A stretch of 64,000 bases of DNA from Ferrimonas lipolytica (GCF_012295575.1 NZ_CP051180.1:186001-250000); one strand, 5' to 3'. Positions 45,881-56,130 are shown, counted from the first letter of the stretch. Notes: generated from the sequence alone by a model not told the origin. Numbers and translations: made by a program.

Positions 45881-47227
45881 ATGACCTACCAACTCACCGC
45901 TGTGGCACTAATCCTGTTGTTACTTAGCGGTTGTCAAAGCTTCAGCGCCGATGATCACCGCGAGGCGATCGAACAAGCGCAAGCCCAATTGCCAGCGTGG
46001 CAAAGCCAGAATGACTCGGCGCAAACGGCTACCGAGTTATCGCAGCTATTAAGCGATCCTCAATTAGATCAGCTGATTGCGGCGTCCCAAGCTGCCAACC
46101 CGAGTTTGCAGCAAACCCTGTTGTCACTGCAGATAGCCTATGCGCAACAGCAGCTTACGCGCGGCGATAGGTTGCCCAGCGTCGATTTGGGCTTAGCTAC
46201 CAGTGACGGCGAAGATGGCAGCAGCAACAGCGCTGAGCTAAGTGTCAGTTGGGAACTGGATCTGTGGCGCAAGCTGGCGGACGCGGACAGTGCTGCCAAG
46301 ATGGATCTTGCAAGCAACGAAGCGAGCTGGCAGCAAGCGCAAGACCTGTTGGTAGCCAATGTGATGCGCGGTTATCTCAATTACGCTCAGCAGCAGCAAT
46401 TGGTCGTGCTGGAGCAGCAGCGGTTGCAGCTGTTACAAAGCAATGAGGCGGTTATCCTAGAGCGCTACCGCGTTGGTTTAGGTGACTTGGAAGCGTTAGA
46501 TAACGCTAAAACCAGCACCGCCACCACCCAAGCCACTATTGCGCTGTATCAACAACAGTTGGCCAACAGCATCCGCACCTTGCAACAGCTCACCGGCGAT
46601 AGCGAGCTGAGCGTGGCAGGTACCAGCACTTACCCGCACGTGAGCCAACCATTAGCCACCTTACCAATTCAGGATCTAAGCCGTCGTCCCGACTTGCAAG
46701 CGGCGTACTTCAATACTCAATCGGCCTACTACAGCAGCAAGGTGGCATATAAATCGATGCTGCCAAGCATTAGCCTACAAGCGGCACTGACCGACAGCGC
46801 CAATTCCATGCAGGATGCACTGTTTACCAGCCCAGCGTGGAGCCTATTAGGTCAGCTTACGGCTCCCTTGTATCAAGGGGGGCAACTTAAAGCACAGGCT
46901 GAAATCGCTGAATTGGAATCCGCCCAAAGTTACTGGGCCTACCGTGAAATATTGCTGGCAGCGGTGTTGGAAGTTGATGAAGCCATCGACAACGAACGTA
47001 ACCTTAGTGCGCAGATCGCTCATCTCGATACTGCCGTGCGAAGCGCGACTCGCAGCAGCGATAGTTATCTCAAAAAATACCGTCAGGGTCTGGTTGATAT
47101 CGTTGATTTATTGAGCGTGCAACAACAGCAGTTTGATGTTGAAAGTCAGCAGATCCAAGCCACTTATAATCACCTCGTTAACCGCATCGATCTGGGCCTC
47201 GCGCTAGGTCTAGGAGTAAACCAATGA
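45881..47227 (+). CDS. RND efflux outer-membrane lipoprotein (TolC/OprM-like)
   Basis: A 448-residue outer-membrane channel with a lipobox (LLSGCQS near residue 18). The two repeated helical halves typical of the NodT/OprM group are visible: DPQLDQLIAASQAANPSLQQ, then ELDLWRKLADADSAAK in the first half and LSRRPDLQAAYFN in the second. It opens a five-gene operon with 1-4 base overlaps: channel, adaptor, RND pump, response regulator, sensor kinase. Substrate is unknown. Confidence 0.92.
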   Translation: MTYQLTAVALILLLLSGCQSFSADDHREAIEQAQAQLPAWQSQNDSAQTATELSQLLSDPQLDQLIAASQAANPSLQQTLLSLQIAYAQQQLTRGDRLPSVDLGLATSDGEDGSSNSAELSVSWELDLWRKLADADSAAKMDLASNEASWQQAQDLLVANVMRGYLNYAQQQQLVVLEQQRLQLLQSNEAVILERYRVGLGDLEALDNAKTSTATTQATIALYQQQLANSIRTLQQLTGDSELSVAGTSTYPHVSQPLATLPIQDLSRRPDLQAAYFNTQSAYYSSKVAYKSMLPSISLQAALTDSANSMQDALFTSPAWSLLGQLTAPLYQGGQLKAQAEIAELESAQSYWAYREILLAAVLEVDEAIDNERNLSAQIAHLDTAVRSATRSSDSYLKKYRQGLVDIVDLLSVQQQQFDVESQQIQATYNHLVNRIDLGLALGLGVNQ

Positions 47228-48384
47228 AACTGAAACTTTTGCCTATCGCCGTTACTATAGCCTGTGGTGTAGCACTGTTTAGTGCGGTGGCATACAACGG
47301 TTTTCAGATGGAAAATCATCAACAGCAACGAGCCCCTAAGCCAGTAGTGGTTGCGCCCAGTGTTGCAGTATCAGTAGTTAGCGCCGACAGCTATACCTCC
47401 GTCGTACAAGGCTACGGCGAAGCGCTGCCGCAATATCAATTAACTCTAACTGCCCAAAGTAGCGGGCAAGTTTTGACCTTGGCGGATGCCTTTGCCAGCG
47501 GTAATCAGGTTAAAGCGGGGCAGTTGCTGGCTAAGGTGGAAGACAGCAATTACCAGCAAGCGGTGAGCGATGCCAACAAGGCGGTAGCGGATGCCAAGTT
47601 GGCACTGTTAGAGGAGCAGCGCCAAGGCGATCAAGCAAGAAAAGATTGGCAACACTCTGGGCTTGAGGGCGAACCTGACTCCCCATTGGTGTTGCGTCAG
47701 CCACAGTTAGCCGCGGCGGAAGCAACCCTAGAACAAGCGCTACGACAGCTGGCTAGCGCTAAGGTGGATCTGGCTAATACCGAGATCCGCGCTCCATTCG
47801 ATGCGGTTATCGTTAGCCGCGATATACAACTTGGTAGCTACCTGCAACAAGGCAACAGCGTGGCGATGCTATACAGCACCGACGTTGCCGAAATCCGCGT
47901 CCCGTTGTCACAGGTACAGTGGCAGGCATTAGGGCAGTTGCAATTAGGGCCGGAGCATAAGGTGGCGCTTAGTAGTAGCGATGGTCATGAGCAGTGGCAG
48001 GGTTATGCCGCCCGGATTGAACAACATCTTAATAGCAGTGATCGTCAGCGCTCTTTAGTGGTTGCTGTCGATGAGCCATTAGCACTGGCATCGCCATTAC
48101 ACGCTGGTACCTTCGTTACCGCCACTATTACTGGGCAAGAGCGCAGCAACCTGTGGCAGCTGCCTACAACCGCAATCTCCCAAGATGACGCCATTTGGAT
48201 GGTGACTGACGCGCAAACCATTGTGCCGCAAGCGGCCGAGGTGGTGTTTGCTGATCAAAGCTGGGTGTATTTGACACCATCTACCGTGGACGGCACTGCG
48301 CAGATCGTACAGCGTCCGCTGAATAATTACCTCAGCGGCATGCGGATTAATGCCGTCAGCGACTCGGAACAGGAGCAGCAGTAA
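47224..48384 (+). CDS. RND efflux periplasmic adaptor
   Basis: A 386-residue membrane-fusion protein joining the RND pump to the outer-membrane channel. It has an N-terminal hydrophobic anchor (residues 5-25), a lipoyl-like half site around ASGNQVKAGQLLAKVEDSNY, an alpha-hairpin (~95-165) and a second lipoyl motif ANTEIRAPFDAVIVSRDIQLG with SYLQQGNSV, then a beta-barrel. Its start overlaps the channel stop (ATGA) and its stop overlaps the pump start by one base. Confidence 0.93.
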   Translation: MKLKLLPIAVTIACGVALFSAVAYNGFQMENHQQQRAPKPVVVAPSVAVSVVSADSYTSVVQGYGEALPQYQLTLTAQSSGQVLTLADAFASGNQVKAGQLLAKVEDSNYQQAVSDANKAVADAKLALLEEQRQGDQARKDWQHSGLEGEPDSPLVLRQPQLAAAEATLEQALRQLASAKVDLANTEIRAPFDAVIVSRDIQLGSYLQQGNSVAMLYSTDVAEIRVPLSQVQWQALGQLQLGPEHKVALSSSDGHEQWQGYAARIEQHLNSSDRQRSLVVAVDEPLALASPLHAGTFVTATITGQERSNLWQLPTTAISQDDAIWMVTDAQTIVPQAAEVVFADQSWVYLTPSTVDGTAQIVQRPLNNYLSGMRINAVSDSEQEQQ

Positions 48385-51300
48385 TGACTGAAGGCCATAA
48401 CGATTCAACCCCAAGTAGGCCAGCTCCGGTGGGCCCGAAGCCAAACGGTTTGATCTCTTGGTTTGCCGCTAACTCCGTCGCGGCCAACCTATTGTTGGTC
48501 GGTGTGCTGGTACTTGGACTGTTGACTGTCGGTGATATCCGTAAAGAGGCGTTTCCGTCGCTTGAACCAAGCCGGGTAACGGTATCGGTTACTTACGACA
48601 GCGGTGACGCTCAGCAAGCAGAAGAAGGCATTGCCATCAAGATTGAGGATGCTATCGAATCGGTTGCGGGGATCAAGCGGATCACCTCAACCTCTAATGC
48701 CAGTGGTAGTACGGTCGTGATTGAGAAAACCTCGAGCTACGACCTTGATCTGTTGATGGATGACGTCAAGACCAAGGTCGATGCCATCTACAACTTCCCT
48801 GCGGATGCCGAGAATGCGGTAATCGAGAAAGCGACCCGTCAGGACCACGCGATTACGGTGCAACTGTATGGCGACTCTGATCGTCGTACTCTGCAGGCGT
48901 TGGCGGAAGAGTTAAAGATCGATCTGTTAGCTAAAAACGGCATCAGTGAAGTGGAGTTTCAGGGCAAAGCTGAGCCGATGATCTCCATTGAAGTCGATGA
49001 AAACAGGCTGCAATCCTACAACCTAACCTTGACTGATATCGCCACCGCAGTGAATGCCGAGTCGGGTACGGCTATCGGCACCAGCTTGCGTAATGGCGAC
49101 AAAGTGGTGCGTTTGAAGGCCGCAGAACAAAGCTATCGGGTCACTGACTTTGCCAATATTGTTGTGCACAGCAGCGCTGAGGGTGGGGTGATCTTCCTTG
49201 GCGATATCGCTGATATCAGTCAGCAGTTCGAAGACGAACCCTATGTGATGTCGCGCTTTGCTGGGCAAGCGGCGATCGCGATTGAGATTGTAATGGATGA
49301 ACTTGGCGACGTTACTGACATCGTCGCTCAAGCAAACGAGGTGGTGACCGATTGGCACGATCGAGGTTTGTTACCCGCCGGCGTTGAGTTGGTTACTTGG
49401 TACGACAAAAGTGATTTGATCACCGATCGTCTGTCGTTGCTAACGCAAAATGCCATAACCGGTATTGCGATGGTGTTTATCGTATTGGCGCTGTTTTTGA
49501 ACCTGCGAGTGGCGTTTTGGGTAGCGATGGGCCTGCCATTTGTATTCTGCGGCACCCTGTTTTTCCTCGGCGATAACTACGCCGGCATGAGCCTCAACGA
49601 AATGACTACCTTCGGCTTTATCATGGCCTTGGGAATCGTGGTCGACGATGCGGTGGTTGTCGGCGAGAGTATCTATAGTGAGCGGCGTCGTTATGGCGAT
49701 AGCTTACATAACACTATTGGCGGCACCATGCGGGTAGCCGTACCAACCCTGTTTGGCGTACTTACCACTGTAGCGGCGTTTTACGCGCTCAGTAACGTTG
49801 AAGGTCAAATGGGCAAATTGTACGCCCAGTTTGCTACTGTGGTAACCATCTGCTTGTTGCTGTCGGTGGTGGAGTCGAAGTTGATTTTGCCAAGCCACTT
49901 GGCTCACTTGGATACCCACAAAAAGGTAAACCCTGGAATCTTAGGGTTGTGGAACCGTATCCAACATGGCTGTGATATGGGCTTACAATGGTTCTCGGAT
50001 AACATCTATCGTCGCGTTATAAGCTGGGTACTGCAGTTGCGCTACGCAGTTATCTTGGGCTTTATCACCCTATTTGTGCTGGTGGTTGGCTTGCCGTTAA
50101 CCGGTAAGGTTAAGGTGGGATTCTTCCCTGATATTCCCGGAGACACCATTGTCGCCAGCGTTAGCATGCAAACCGATGCCGGTTATGGCCTATTAGAGGA
50201 TCACCTGTTGACTCTGCAACAGCAGGCACTGATTGTTGATAATGAGATGAGCGATGCCAACAGTAGCGGCATTGATGCGCTGCAGCTATTGGCGGAAAGC
50301 GACAGTAGTGGTCAGGTCACCATCGAACTGAGCGACGACGCCAACTACAGTTCCCGTGAATTTGTAAAACAATGGCAGCAATTGGCGGGTAACCCAGAAG
50401 GGGTTAAGAAACTAAAATTTGTTACCGCGTTTGAGGGCTTGGATAACTTTAAAGTTGAGCTGAAGGCGAGTGATTTTGACATCTTGACCGCGGCAGGGGG
50501 GGAGTTCCGTCAAGCATTGGGTGAGATCCAAGGCGTTAGCGGCATTGATGATAACCTCAGCTCTAAGGAGCCGCAGTTCCGCTTTGAGTTAACCCAACAA
50601 GGACGTGCTTTAGGCTTTACCACCTCGGATCTATCCCGTCAGATCTTACAAACCTTCGGTGGTGAGATTGTGCAGCGTTACCAGCTCGATCGCGATGAGG
50701 TAAAGGTGCGTATTCGATACCCAGAGCAACAGCGACAAACCTTGGCCGACGTTAACGCCGCTAAATTGCGTGCACCGGATGGCACCATCGTGGCATTGAC
50801 CGATGTGGTGGTGATTCGCCAAGAGATGGAGTTATCGGAGCGTACCCGTATCGACTCGCAAAGTGCGGTATATCTAACAGCATCGTTAGATAAGGAGCAG
50901 CTTGCCTCGAACGCGTTGGTGGCGCAATTGCAGCGGGATCTGGTGCCACAGCTGCAAGCCAACTACCCAAGCCTGAGCATCCATTTTGCCGGTGAGGCGG
51001 AAGCGCAACAAGAGTCCAGTGAGTCAATGGCAAAGATGTTCTTAATGGCGTTGCTGGGAATCTACGCGTTGTTGGCTATTCCGTTGCGTTCTTACGTGCA
51101 ACCCATGTTGATCATGACCGCAATCCCGTTTGGTATCGTTGGTGCGATTTTGGGCCATTGGTTTAATGATCTAACCATCAGCTTGCTCTCTTTGAATGGG
51201 ATCTTGGCGCTCAGTGGCGTGGTGGTAAACGACAGTTTGTTGTTGGTGTCTCGTTACAACGAATTGCGCAAAGACTTGCACATTAAGGAAGCGATAACCG

Positions 51301-51557
51301 AGGCCTGTACAGGCCGCTTACGAGCGGTACTATTGACTTCGGTAACCACCTTTGCAGGCTTGGCGCCACTGCTGAGCGAAACCTCAATGCAGGCTCAGTT
51401 TCTTATCCCAGCGGCTGCGTCTTTGGGTTATGGTATTCTGTTTGCAACGGTCATTACGCTGGTGCTTATTCCTTCTTTATTATTGATTCAAGAAGAGATT
51501 AAGGCTCTGCCTAAGCGTTTTCTGAACAAGCCGGCACATACCGAGGAGTACGCTTAG
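48384..51557 (+). CDS. RND-family efflux pump permease
   Basis: A 1057-residue AcrB-like inner-membrane transporter with 12 expected helices and two large periplasmic loops. The N-terminus WFAANSVAANLLLVGVLVLG is typical of a subgroup near AcrB/MdtBC. GIVVDDAVVVGESIYSERRR in TM4 carries the proton-relay aspartate pair. The second half contains the matching PFGIVGAILGHW and ALSGVVVNDSLLLVSRYNE. It exports drugs, detergents or metabolites using the proton gradient; specificity cannot be read. Confidence 0.95.
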   Translation: MTEGHNDSTPSRPAPVGPKPNGLISWFAANSVAANLLLVGVLVLGLLTVGDIRKEAFPSLEPSRVTVSVTYDSGDAQQAEEGIAIKIEDAIESVAGIKRITSTSNASGSTVVIEKTSSYDLDLLMDDVKTKVDAIYNFPADAENAVIEKATRQDHAITVQLYGDSDRRTLQALAEELKIDLLAKNGISEVEFQGKAEPMISIEVDENRLQSYNLTLTDIATAVNAESGTAIGTSLRNGDKVVRLKAAEQSYRVTDFANIVVHSSAEGGVIFLGDIADISQQFEDEPYVMSRFAGQAAIAIEIVMDELGDVTDIVAQANEVVTDWHDRGLLPAGVELVTWYDKSDLITDRLSLLTQNAITGIAMVFIVLALFLNLRVAFWVAMGLPFVFCGTLFFLGDNYAGMSLNEMTTFGFIMALGIVVDDAVVVGESIYSERRRYGDSLHNTIGGTMRVAVPTLFGVLTTVAAFYALSNVEGQMGKLYAQFATVVTICLLLSVVESKLILPSHLAHLDTHKKVNPGILGLWNRIQHGCDMGLQWFSDNIYRRVISWVLQLRYAVILGFITLFVLVVGLPLTGKVKVGFFPDIPGDTIVASVSMQTDAGYGLLEDHLLTLQQQALIVDNEMSDANSSGIDALQLLAESDSSGQVTIELSDDANYSSREFVKQWQQLAGNPEGVKKLKFVTAFEGLDNFKVELKASDFDILTAAGGEFRQALGEIQGVSGIDDNLSSKEPQFRFELTQQGRALGFTTSDLSRQILQTFGGEIVQRYQLDRDEVKVRIRYPEQQRQTLADVNAAKLRAPDGTIVALTDVVVIRQEMELSERTRIDSQSAVYLTASLDKEQLASNALVAQLQRDLVPQLQANYPSLSIHFAGEAEAQQESSESMAKMFLMALLGIYALLAIPLRSYVQPMLIMTAIPFGIVGAILGHWFNDLTISLLSLNGILALSGVVVNDSLLLVSRYNELRKDLHIKEAITEACTGRLRAVLLTSVTTFAGLAPLLSETSMQAQFLIPAAASLGYGILFATVITLVLIPSLLLIQEEIKALPKRFLNKPAHTEEYA

Positions 51558-52234
51558 TGTTGAACCTGTTGGTGGTTGAGGATGACCTCGATTTGGCGGC
51601 ATCGCTAATCGATTATCTCGAGCTCGAGGAGATGCAGTGTGACCATGCAGCCAATGGTTTGGCTGCCCTGGAGCTTATCAATAGCAACAATTACGATGTG
51701 ATTGTGCTCGATCTCAATCTACCCAAACTGGATGGTTTACAGGTCTGCCAACAGATGCGAGCTGCGGGTAACGATTCCCCAGTATTGATGCTCACTGCTC
51801 GCGACAGTTTGGACGACAAGGTTAACGGCTTTCAATCTGGCACTGACGATTACTTGGTGAAGCCTTTCGCAATGGAGGAGTTAGTGGTGCGGGTGCTGGC
51901 GCTATCGAAGCGTCGCAGCGGTCAAACGACCAAGCTTATTATTGCCGATCTGCAGATGGATTTGAGCCTTAAGCAAGTGCACCGAGGACAACGAGCACTG
52001 AAGTTGACTCCCACCGGTTATAAATTGCTGCAAGCCCTGATGCGGGTTGCCCCAGAGCCCCTTAGCCGTGAAGCGTTGATGAAAGCAGTGTGGGGCGACG
52101 ATCAACCGGACAGTAACAGCTTAAAAGTGCATCTACATAAACTGCGCAAGCAGGTAGACCTAGAGGGTGAACTATTGCTGACCATTCCCAACGTTGGCTT
52201 TGCGCTGCGCCAAGAGGTAACTGATGCGCCGTAG
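51557..52234 (+). CDS. OmpR-family response regulator
   Basis: A 225-residue regulator. The receiver domain has acidic ED at residues 8-9, phospho-acceptor Asp52 in IVLDLNLPKLDG and Lys in DYLVKPF near 102; a winged-helix DNA-binding domain follows (LTPTGYKLLQALMR, NSLKVHLHKLRKQVD). Start GTG overlaps the pump stop. With the downstream kinase it forms a two-component system within the efflux operon and probably controls it. Confidence 0.93.
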   Translation: MLNLLVVEDDLDLAASLIDYLELEEMQCDHAANGLAALELINSNNYDVIVLDLNLPKLDGLQVCQQMRAAGNDSPVLMLTARDSLDDKVNGFQSGTDDYLVKPFAMEELVVRVLALSKRRSGQTTKLIIADLQMDLSLKQVHRGQRALKLTPTGYKLLQALMRVAPEPLSREALMKAVWGDDQPDSNSLKVHLHKLRKQVDLEGELLLTIPNVGFALRQEVTDAP

Positions 52235-53474
52235 CTTGAAGATCTATCTGATTGGGGTACTTTTACTACTTGGAACCTTGGTGTCGGTCACCTTGTCGGT
52301 GGTGGCACTGAAATACTTTACCGGTGGTATGGATTCACTGCAAAGCCATAACATGCTTACCAGCGCTCGTGAGGCGGAGCGCCGTGGTGTCGATGACCGC
52401 TATTTCTTGCAGTACCATGTAACCCGCGACTGGGCCAAAGTGCCGGCGGAGGTAAAGCAACTTATCCCGGCAATACCTAGCGAACCCTTTCTGTTAACTA
52501 AGAAGTTTGTTGATGGTCCTTGGGCACTCGCACCGAGTCGTGGTGCCTTCGTATTGATGGTGGACGGCAACGATGGCGTGCGCCGTTATGTCTCCATGCT
52601 GCTCAAACCTGAACGGCTTGAGCCGTTAACCAAAAATAGTCTGTTTGCTTTTGGCACCAACCCGCTTTTGGTGATTGTTGGCTTTGGTGTAGCTGGAGTA
52701 GTGTTGTTTGGTTTGGTGCTGTGGGGGCTGATGCGGCAGATCACTCAGCCGGTTCAAAGGTTGGGTAATTGGGCTAAATCCCTTGGTACAGACGAACGTA
52801 ATCAAATCACTCCAGATTTTCAATATCGTGAGCTCAATGGGCTGGCGAGTATCATCAAAACAGGGGTGATTGCGGTGCAAGATAGCACCGAGCGTGAGCG
52901 GGAGTTTTTGCGTCACGCCAGCCACGAACTACGTACTCCGATTACCGTAGTGAGGGCTAATAGTGCCATGCTTGGTAAGCTTACCAGCGATGCTAATAGC
53001 AAACAGGGGCGGGCCCAACAGCGGATAGAACGTGCCGGTAAAACCATGAGCGATCTGGTGGAAACGCTGTTGTGGATGAGTCGGGAGCAGCAGCTGCAAG
53101 CACCGCAGCCGGTAGCCATTGGTCTACTTATCCAAGAGCTCATCGATGAGCTGGATTATCTACGCCAGAAACAAAAGGTTGAACTGCAGATCGATATTGA
53201 TGACAGCCAGCTCCTGCTTGCTCAAACCCCATGCCGAATCGTTATCTCCAACCTGATCCGCAACGCCTTTCAACACACTGCGGAAGGCACGGTAACGGTG
53301 ACGCAAAGGGGCAATGAATTGTCGATTAGCAACCCGATTGGCGTCGGTGAAACCAATGACGTTGGCTTTGGTTTGGGGTTGAAACTAAGCCGTAAACTAG
53401 TTGAGCAATACCAATGGCAGTTATCTGAGCTCGTCGATGACCAGTGGCATACAGTCGAACTAACCTTCGCTTAA
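52224..53474 (+). CDS. Sensor histidine kinase
   Basis: A 416-residue membrane kinase: TM1 at about 7-27, a ~115-residue periplasmic sensor, TM2 near 142-168, a HAMP-like linker, the H-box LRHASHELRTPITVV (phosphorylated His near 234), an N-box NLIRNAFQHT, and a G2 box FGLGLKLSRKL. It lacks an obvious D/G1 motif of usual length, as seen in some short HATPase domains. Starts 11 bases inside the response-regulator gene and is its presumed partner. Confidence 0.92.
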   Translation: MRRSLKIYLIGVLLLLGTLVSVTLSVVALKYFTGGMDSLQSHNMLTSAREAERRGVDDRYFLQYHVTRDWAKVPAEVKQLIPAIPSEPFLLTKKFVDGPWALAPSRGAFVLMVDGNDGVRRYVSMLLKPERLEPLTKNSLFAFGTNPLLVIVGFGVAGVVLFGLVLWGLMRQITQPVQRLGNWAKSLGTDERNQITPDFQYRELNGLASIIKTGVIAVQDSTEREREFLRHASHELRTPITVVRANSAMLGKLTSDANSKQGRAQQRIERAGKTMSDLVETLLWMSREQQLQAPQPVAIGLLIQELIDELDYLRQKQKVELQIDIDDSQLLLAQTPCRIVISNLIRNAFQHTAEGTVTVTQRGNELSISNPIGVGETNDVGFGLGLKLSRKLVEQYQWQLSELVDDQWHTVELTFA

Positions 53475-53557
53475 CGGCAACGTTTGTTGGTTCTGCGTCT
53501 GTTTATCCTGCTCTTGGTCATGCCTTCTCATCCCCTGAAGTCGGCACCAACTGCATC

Positions 53558-53761
53558 CATTTATTCCAGCAGCAATTAGTCGTTGAAGACAGTGACTCCA
53601 GTTCATTGACCGAGGCGGGGCAGAACATTAAAGGGTTTGGCCTTGCCCTTAAGACCGTGAATCAAGTTTGTAACCGCATAGGCTGCTGGCAGTGGCAACT
53701 CGATAATCGAACTGCCGACAATGGCAGTTTAGCCGTGCTGCGTTTTGTCACCGATAATTGA
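53558..53761 (+). pseudogene. C-terminal fragment of a second histidine kinase
   Basis: After the kinase stop, a different frame encodes LFQQQLVVEDSDSSSLTEAG followed by NIKGFGLALKTVNQVCNR and a strand-rich end to a stop at 53761. IKGFGLALKTV is a G2-box plus following helix, and LDNRTADNGSLAVLRF resembles the last strands of a HATPase domain. There is no plausible start or catalytic core, so it looks like the remnant of another kinase gene, possibly left by recombination or duplication. Confidence 0.5.
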
Positions 53762-53781
53762 TGAGCTCAGGATAGCGGCCA

Positions 53782-53811
53782 AAGCGACAGCCATTGGTTG
53801 CGCTGTCGCTT
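53782..53811. terminator. Hairpin between the kinase fragment and add
   Basis: AAGCGACAGC (53782-53791) pairs with GCTGTCGCTT (53802-53811), a perfect 10-bp stem. T-tails are weak on both strands. It lies between convergent genes and probably ends add transcription. Confidence 0.5.
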
Positions 53812-53832
53812 GAGCATACAACCCAATCGGTT

Positions 53833-54828
53833 TTACTGCTTTTTCGCTTGTAGCGCCTTACGATCGCAGTTGGAGATAAAGGCCATCTGCAATCCATTTT
53901 TCTGGACTTGGATTAGCTGGGCGTCACTCAAGCCGATACCCTCTTTGGCCATCTGGTATTCAAATGGGATTGAGTTAGCTGAGACACCAGGATCGTCGGT
54001 GTTAAGGCTAGCGATGATTCCGTGCCCTAAGAACTGCTTTAATGGGTGGACATTATAATCGGCAACGGTATTGGCGTGCACATTTGAGGTAGGACAAGAT
54101 TCAATGCCGATGTTGTTGTCGCGGATGAAATCGAGCAGTTTTGGATCCTCAGGTGCACGGGTAGCGTGGCCAAGGCGAGTTGCGCCAAGCTCATTAAGCG
54201 CCTGCCAAATGGAACTGGTTGGGCCCGGTTCACCGGCGTGGATGGTAACGCCAAGATCGGCATTACGAACGCGTTTGAAGTGTTCGACAAACAGATCTCC
54301 AGGGAAGCCCTCTTCGTCACCGGCTAGATCGCAGGCGACAAAGTGATCGCGCTGGGAAAGGATAGCGTCGAGCTCACTATGACAGGCCTGCTGGCCATCG
54401 CCACGGCACAAAATCCCGATAAGATTGATCATAATATCGTTATCGCGGGCACCAGCTTGTACCCCATCAATTACTGCTTCCACAACCCCCTGCATTGGCA
54501 GTTTGTGCGGCCCAGCCATATAGGCTGGCGAGAAACGCAGCTCACCATAATCAACCCCATTGGCAGCAACATCGACGGCATTTTCGTAGGCAACTCGGCG
54601 AACGGCATCCAAATCGCCCAATACGGCCACTTGGTAATCCAGTTTCGCCAGCAGCGCTTCCACTGAAGGGCAGCGATCGATCACCTGAAGGTAGGGCCGT
54701 AGAGTCGGCATGTCGTAGGCGGGCAGGGCGACATTAAACTGTTGGGCCAGCTCGAGTACGGTTTGCGGGCGAACGGAGCCATCAAGGTGGCGGTGAAGAT
54801 CGGTTAAGATTAACGAGTTATTAGTCAT
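53833..54828 (-). CDS. add: Adenosine deaminase
   Basis: Deaminates adenosine and deoxyadenosine to inosine forms for purine salvage. The 331-residue metal enzyme has DLHRHLDGSVRP (zinc histidines), GVTIHAGEPG (zinc His and catalytic Glu), LGHATRAPED and SLNTDDPGVS (zinc and catalytic Asp). The proline in HAGEPG and length match the main bacterial Add group rather than the adenine deaminase-like proteins. Monocistronic. Confidence 0.96.
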   Translation of the reverse strand: MTNNSLILTDLHRHLDGSVRPQTVLELAQQFNVALPAYDMPTLRPYLQVIDRCPSVEALLAKLDYQVAVLGDLDAVRRVAYENAVDVAANGVDYGELRFSPAYMAGPHKLPMQGVVEAVIDGVQAGARDNDIMINLIGILCRGDGQQACHSELDAILSQRDHFVACDLAGDEEGFPGDLFVEHFKRVRNADLGVTIHAGEPGPTSSIWQALNELGATRLGHATRAPEDPKLLDFIRDNNIGIESCPTSNVHANTVADYNVHPLKQFLGHGIIASLNTDDPGVSANSIPFEYQMAKEGIGLSDAQLIQVQKNGLQMAFISNCDRKALQAKKQ

Positions 54829-55031
54829 TAGTTGGCTTTTTATTTTTAGATAGGGGGGCTACCACTAGCGATACCCCCTGTTGTAGGTAGTACGCCGAGC
54901 GACTAGGCGCAACGATTAGCCATCCTTGGAGCCGCTTAGGGTAAATAAAAAAGAGTAACGATAACAGTGGTATAGTTAATAATAATGAAGGCGGTGCCCA
55001 ACCCAATGGGCACGCTGGCGGTTGGCAGTGG

Positions 55032-55925
55032 TTATGCCGCGCTGGTTTGGTGGTTGCTGGCGTCGTTACTGTGTTTGGTTATCCAGTCACTTGCCAGTGG
55101 CCACAATGCTGCTGCTTGGCGACTAAAGAACTGCATATGACCGATGGTTTTTAGACCGTGCTCAGCGGGAACTAGGGTCACGGTAGACGCGTTGCTTAAG
55201 GGAAAGACCCTAAGCATCTCGGCCACATTGGCGCTGTTGGCGATATCGTCGTCGCTGGCGTGAACATACTGTATTGGTAACTTGAGGCTATCAAAATGGT
55301 GGTGCTTGACCTCATTACCAAAGGCCATCTTGATATAGCCGCGGCCGTTACAGAATCTACGCCACTGTTGGGCAACACCTTTAGGGAGAGGCTCGCCCAT
55401 GCCAACCCATTGCGACTTAGTATGGCCAAACAATAGGTTATTTAGCGGGATAAACAGGTTCATAAAGTAGTGGGCGGTGACAATGAATGGCAGCTGCATA
55501 TTGCGCAGACTGCCGGATGAACTGGCAAAGGCAAACACCGACTTTAGTTGGTGACAATTGTCCATTAAACCAACCAGTTGGCCGCCAGCACTGTGGCCAA
55601 TTAAGTGATGTGGCGCCTCAGGTAATAGGCGTTGCAGTTCCTTCAGGGCGGCAGTCATATCCAGTTGCCCCCACTGCACAATGGTTGCTCTGCTCTTGCT
55701 TACATCCCCTACGAGTGACTCACCAATGCCACGGTTATCGAAGCTCAATACGCCGATCCCTTTGCTGGCCAAATAGCAGCAAAAGTGGAAGTAGAACTGG
55801 CGCTTTATTCCAGTGGCTGGTGCCAAGATGACCCCGGCGATTGTGGGTTGTTGTGGAGCAAAGTAGCTGGCGGCTAAAGTAACGCCATCAGCGCATGTGA
55901 GAGTGATAGATTTTGGTTCCTGCAC
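55032..55925 (-). CDS. Alpha/beta hydrolase
   Basis: A 297-residue alpha/beta-fold hydrolase with nucleophile motif GHSAGGQLVG near residue 113, an early VLSFDNRGIGES segment, Asp candidate in YVHASDDDIANS and a terminal His in TIGHMQFFSR. The NGRGYIKMAFG region is seen in a group of uncharacterised cytosolic hydrolases. No signal peptide. Substrate unknown; esterase or lipase-like activity is a family inference. Confidence 0.82.
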   Translation of the reverse strand: MQEPKSITLTCADGVTLAASYFAPQQPTIAGVILAPATGIKRQFYFHFCCYLASKGIGVLSFDNRGIGESLVGDVSKSRATIVQWGQLDMTAALKELQRLLPEAPHHLIGHSAGGQLVGLMDNCHQLKSVFAFASSSGSLRNMQLPFIVTAHYFMNLFIPLNNLLFGHTKSQWVGMGEPLPKGVAQQWRRFCNGRGYIKMAFGNEVKHHHFDSLKLPIQYVHASDDDIANSANVAEMLRVFPLSNASTVTLVPAEHGLKTIGHMQFFSRQAAALWPLASDWITKHSNDASNHQTSAA

Positions 55926-56130
55926 AGCGAATTGTTCCGTTTCAATTAAGTCACCTGCATCACAACATCGCAGTTTCAGCTCAATTGTTCAAACCCGCGA
56001 CTGGCAATCCGGTTACTTTTATCGACTGCTAGTCTGCATGAGCTTAAGGGTCACAATCGATATGGGGCGGATGGTCGGCCGAGGCTGCTATTTGGCGCTA
56101 AGCCGACACTGACCGGAGTAATAGGCGAAG

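Noticed and set aside
54821-55006. 61-codon hydrophobic minus-strand frame between the alpha/beta hydrolase gene and add
   Set aside because: TTG start without ribosome binding site, unrecognised, and overlapping the add start; more likely the add promoter region.
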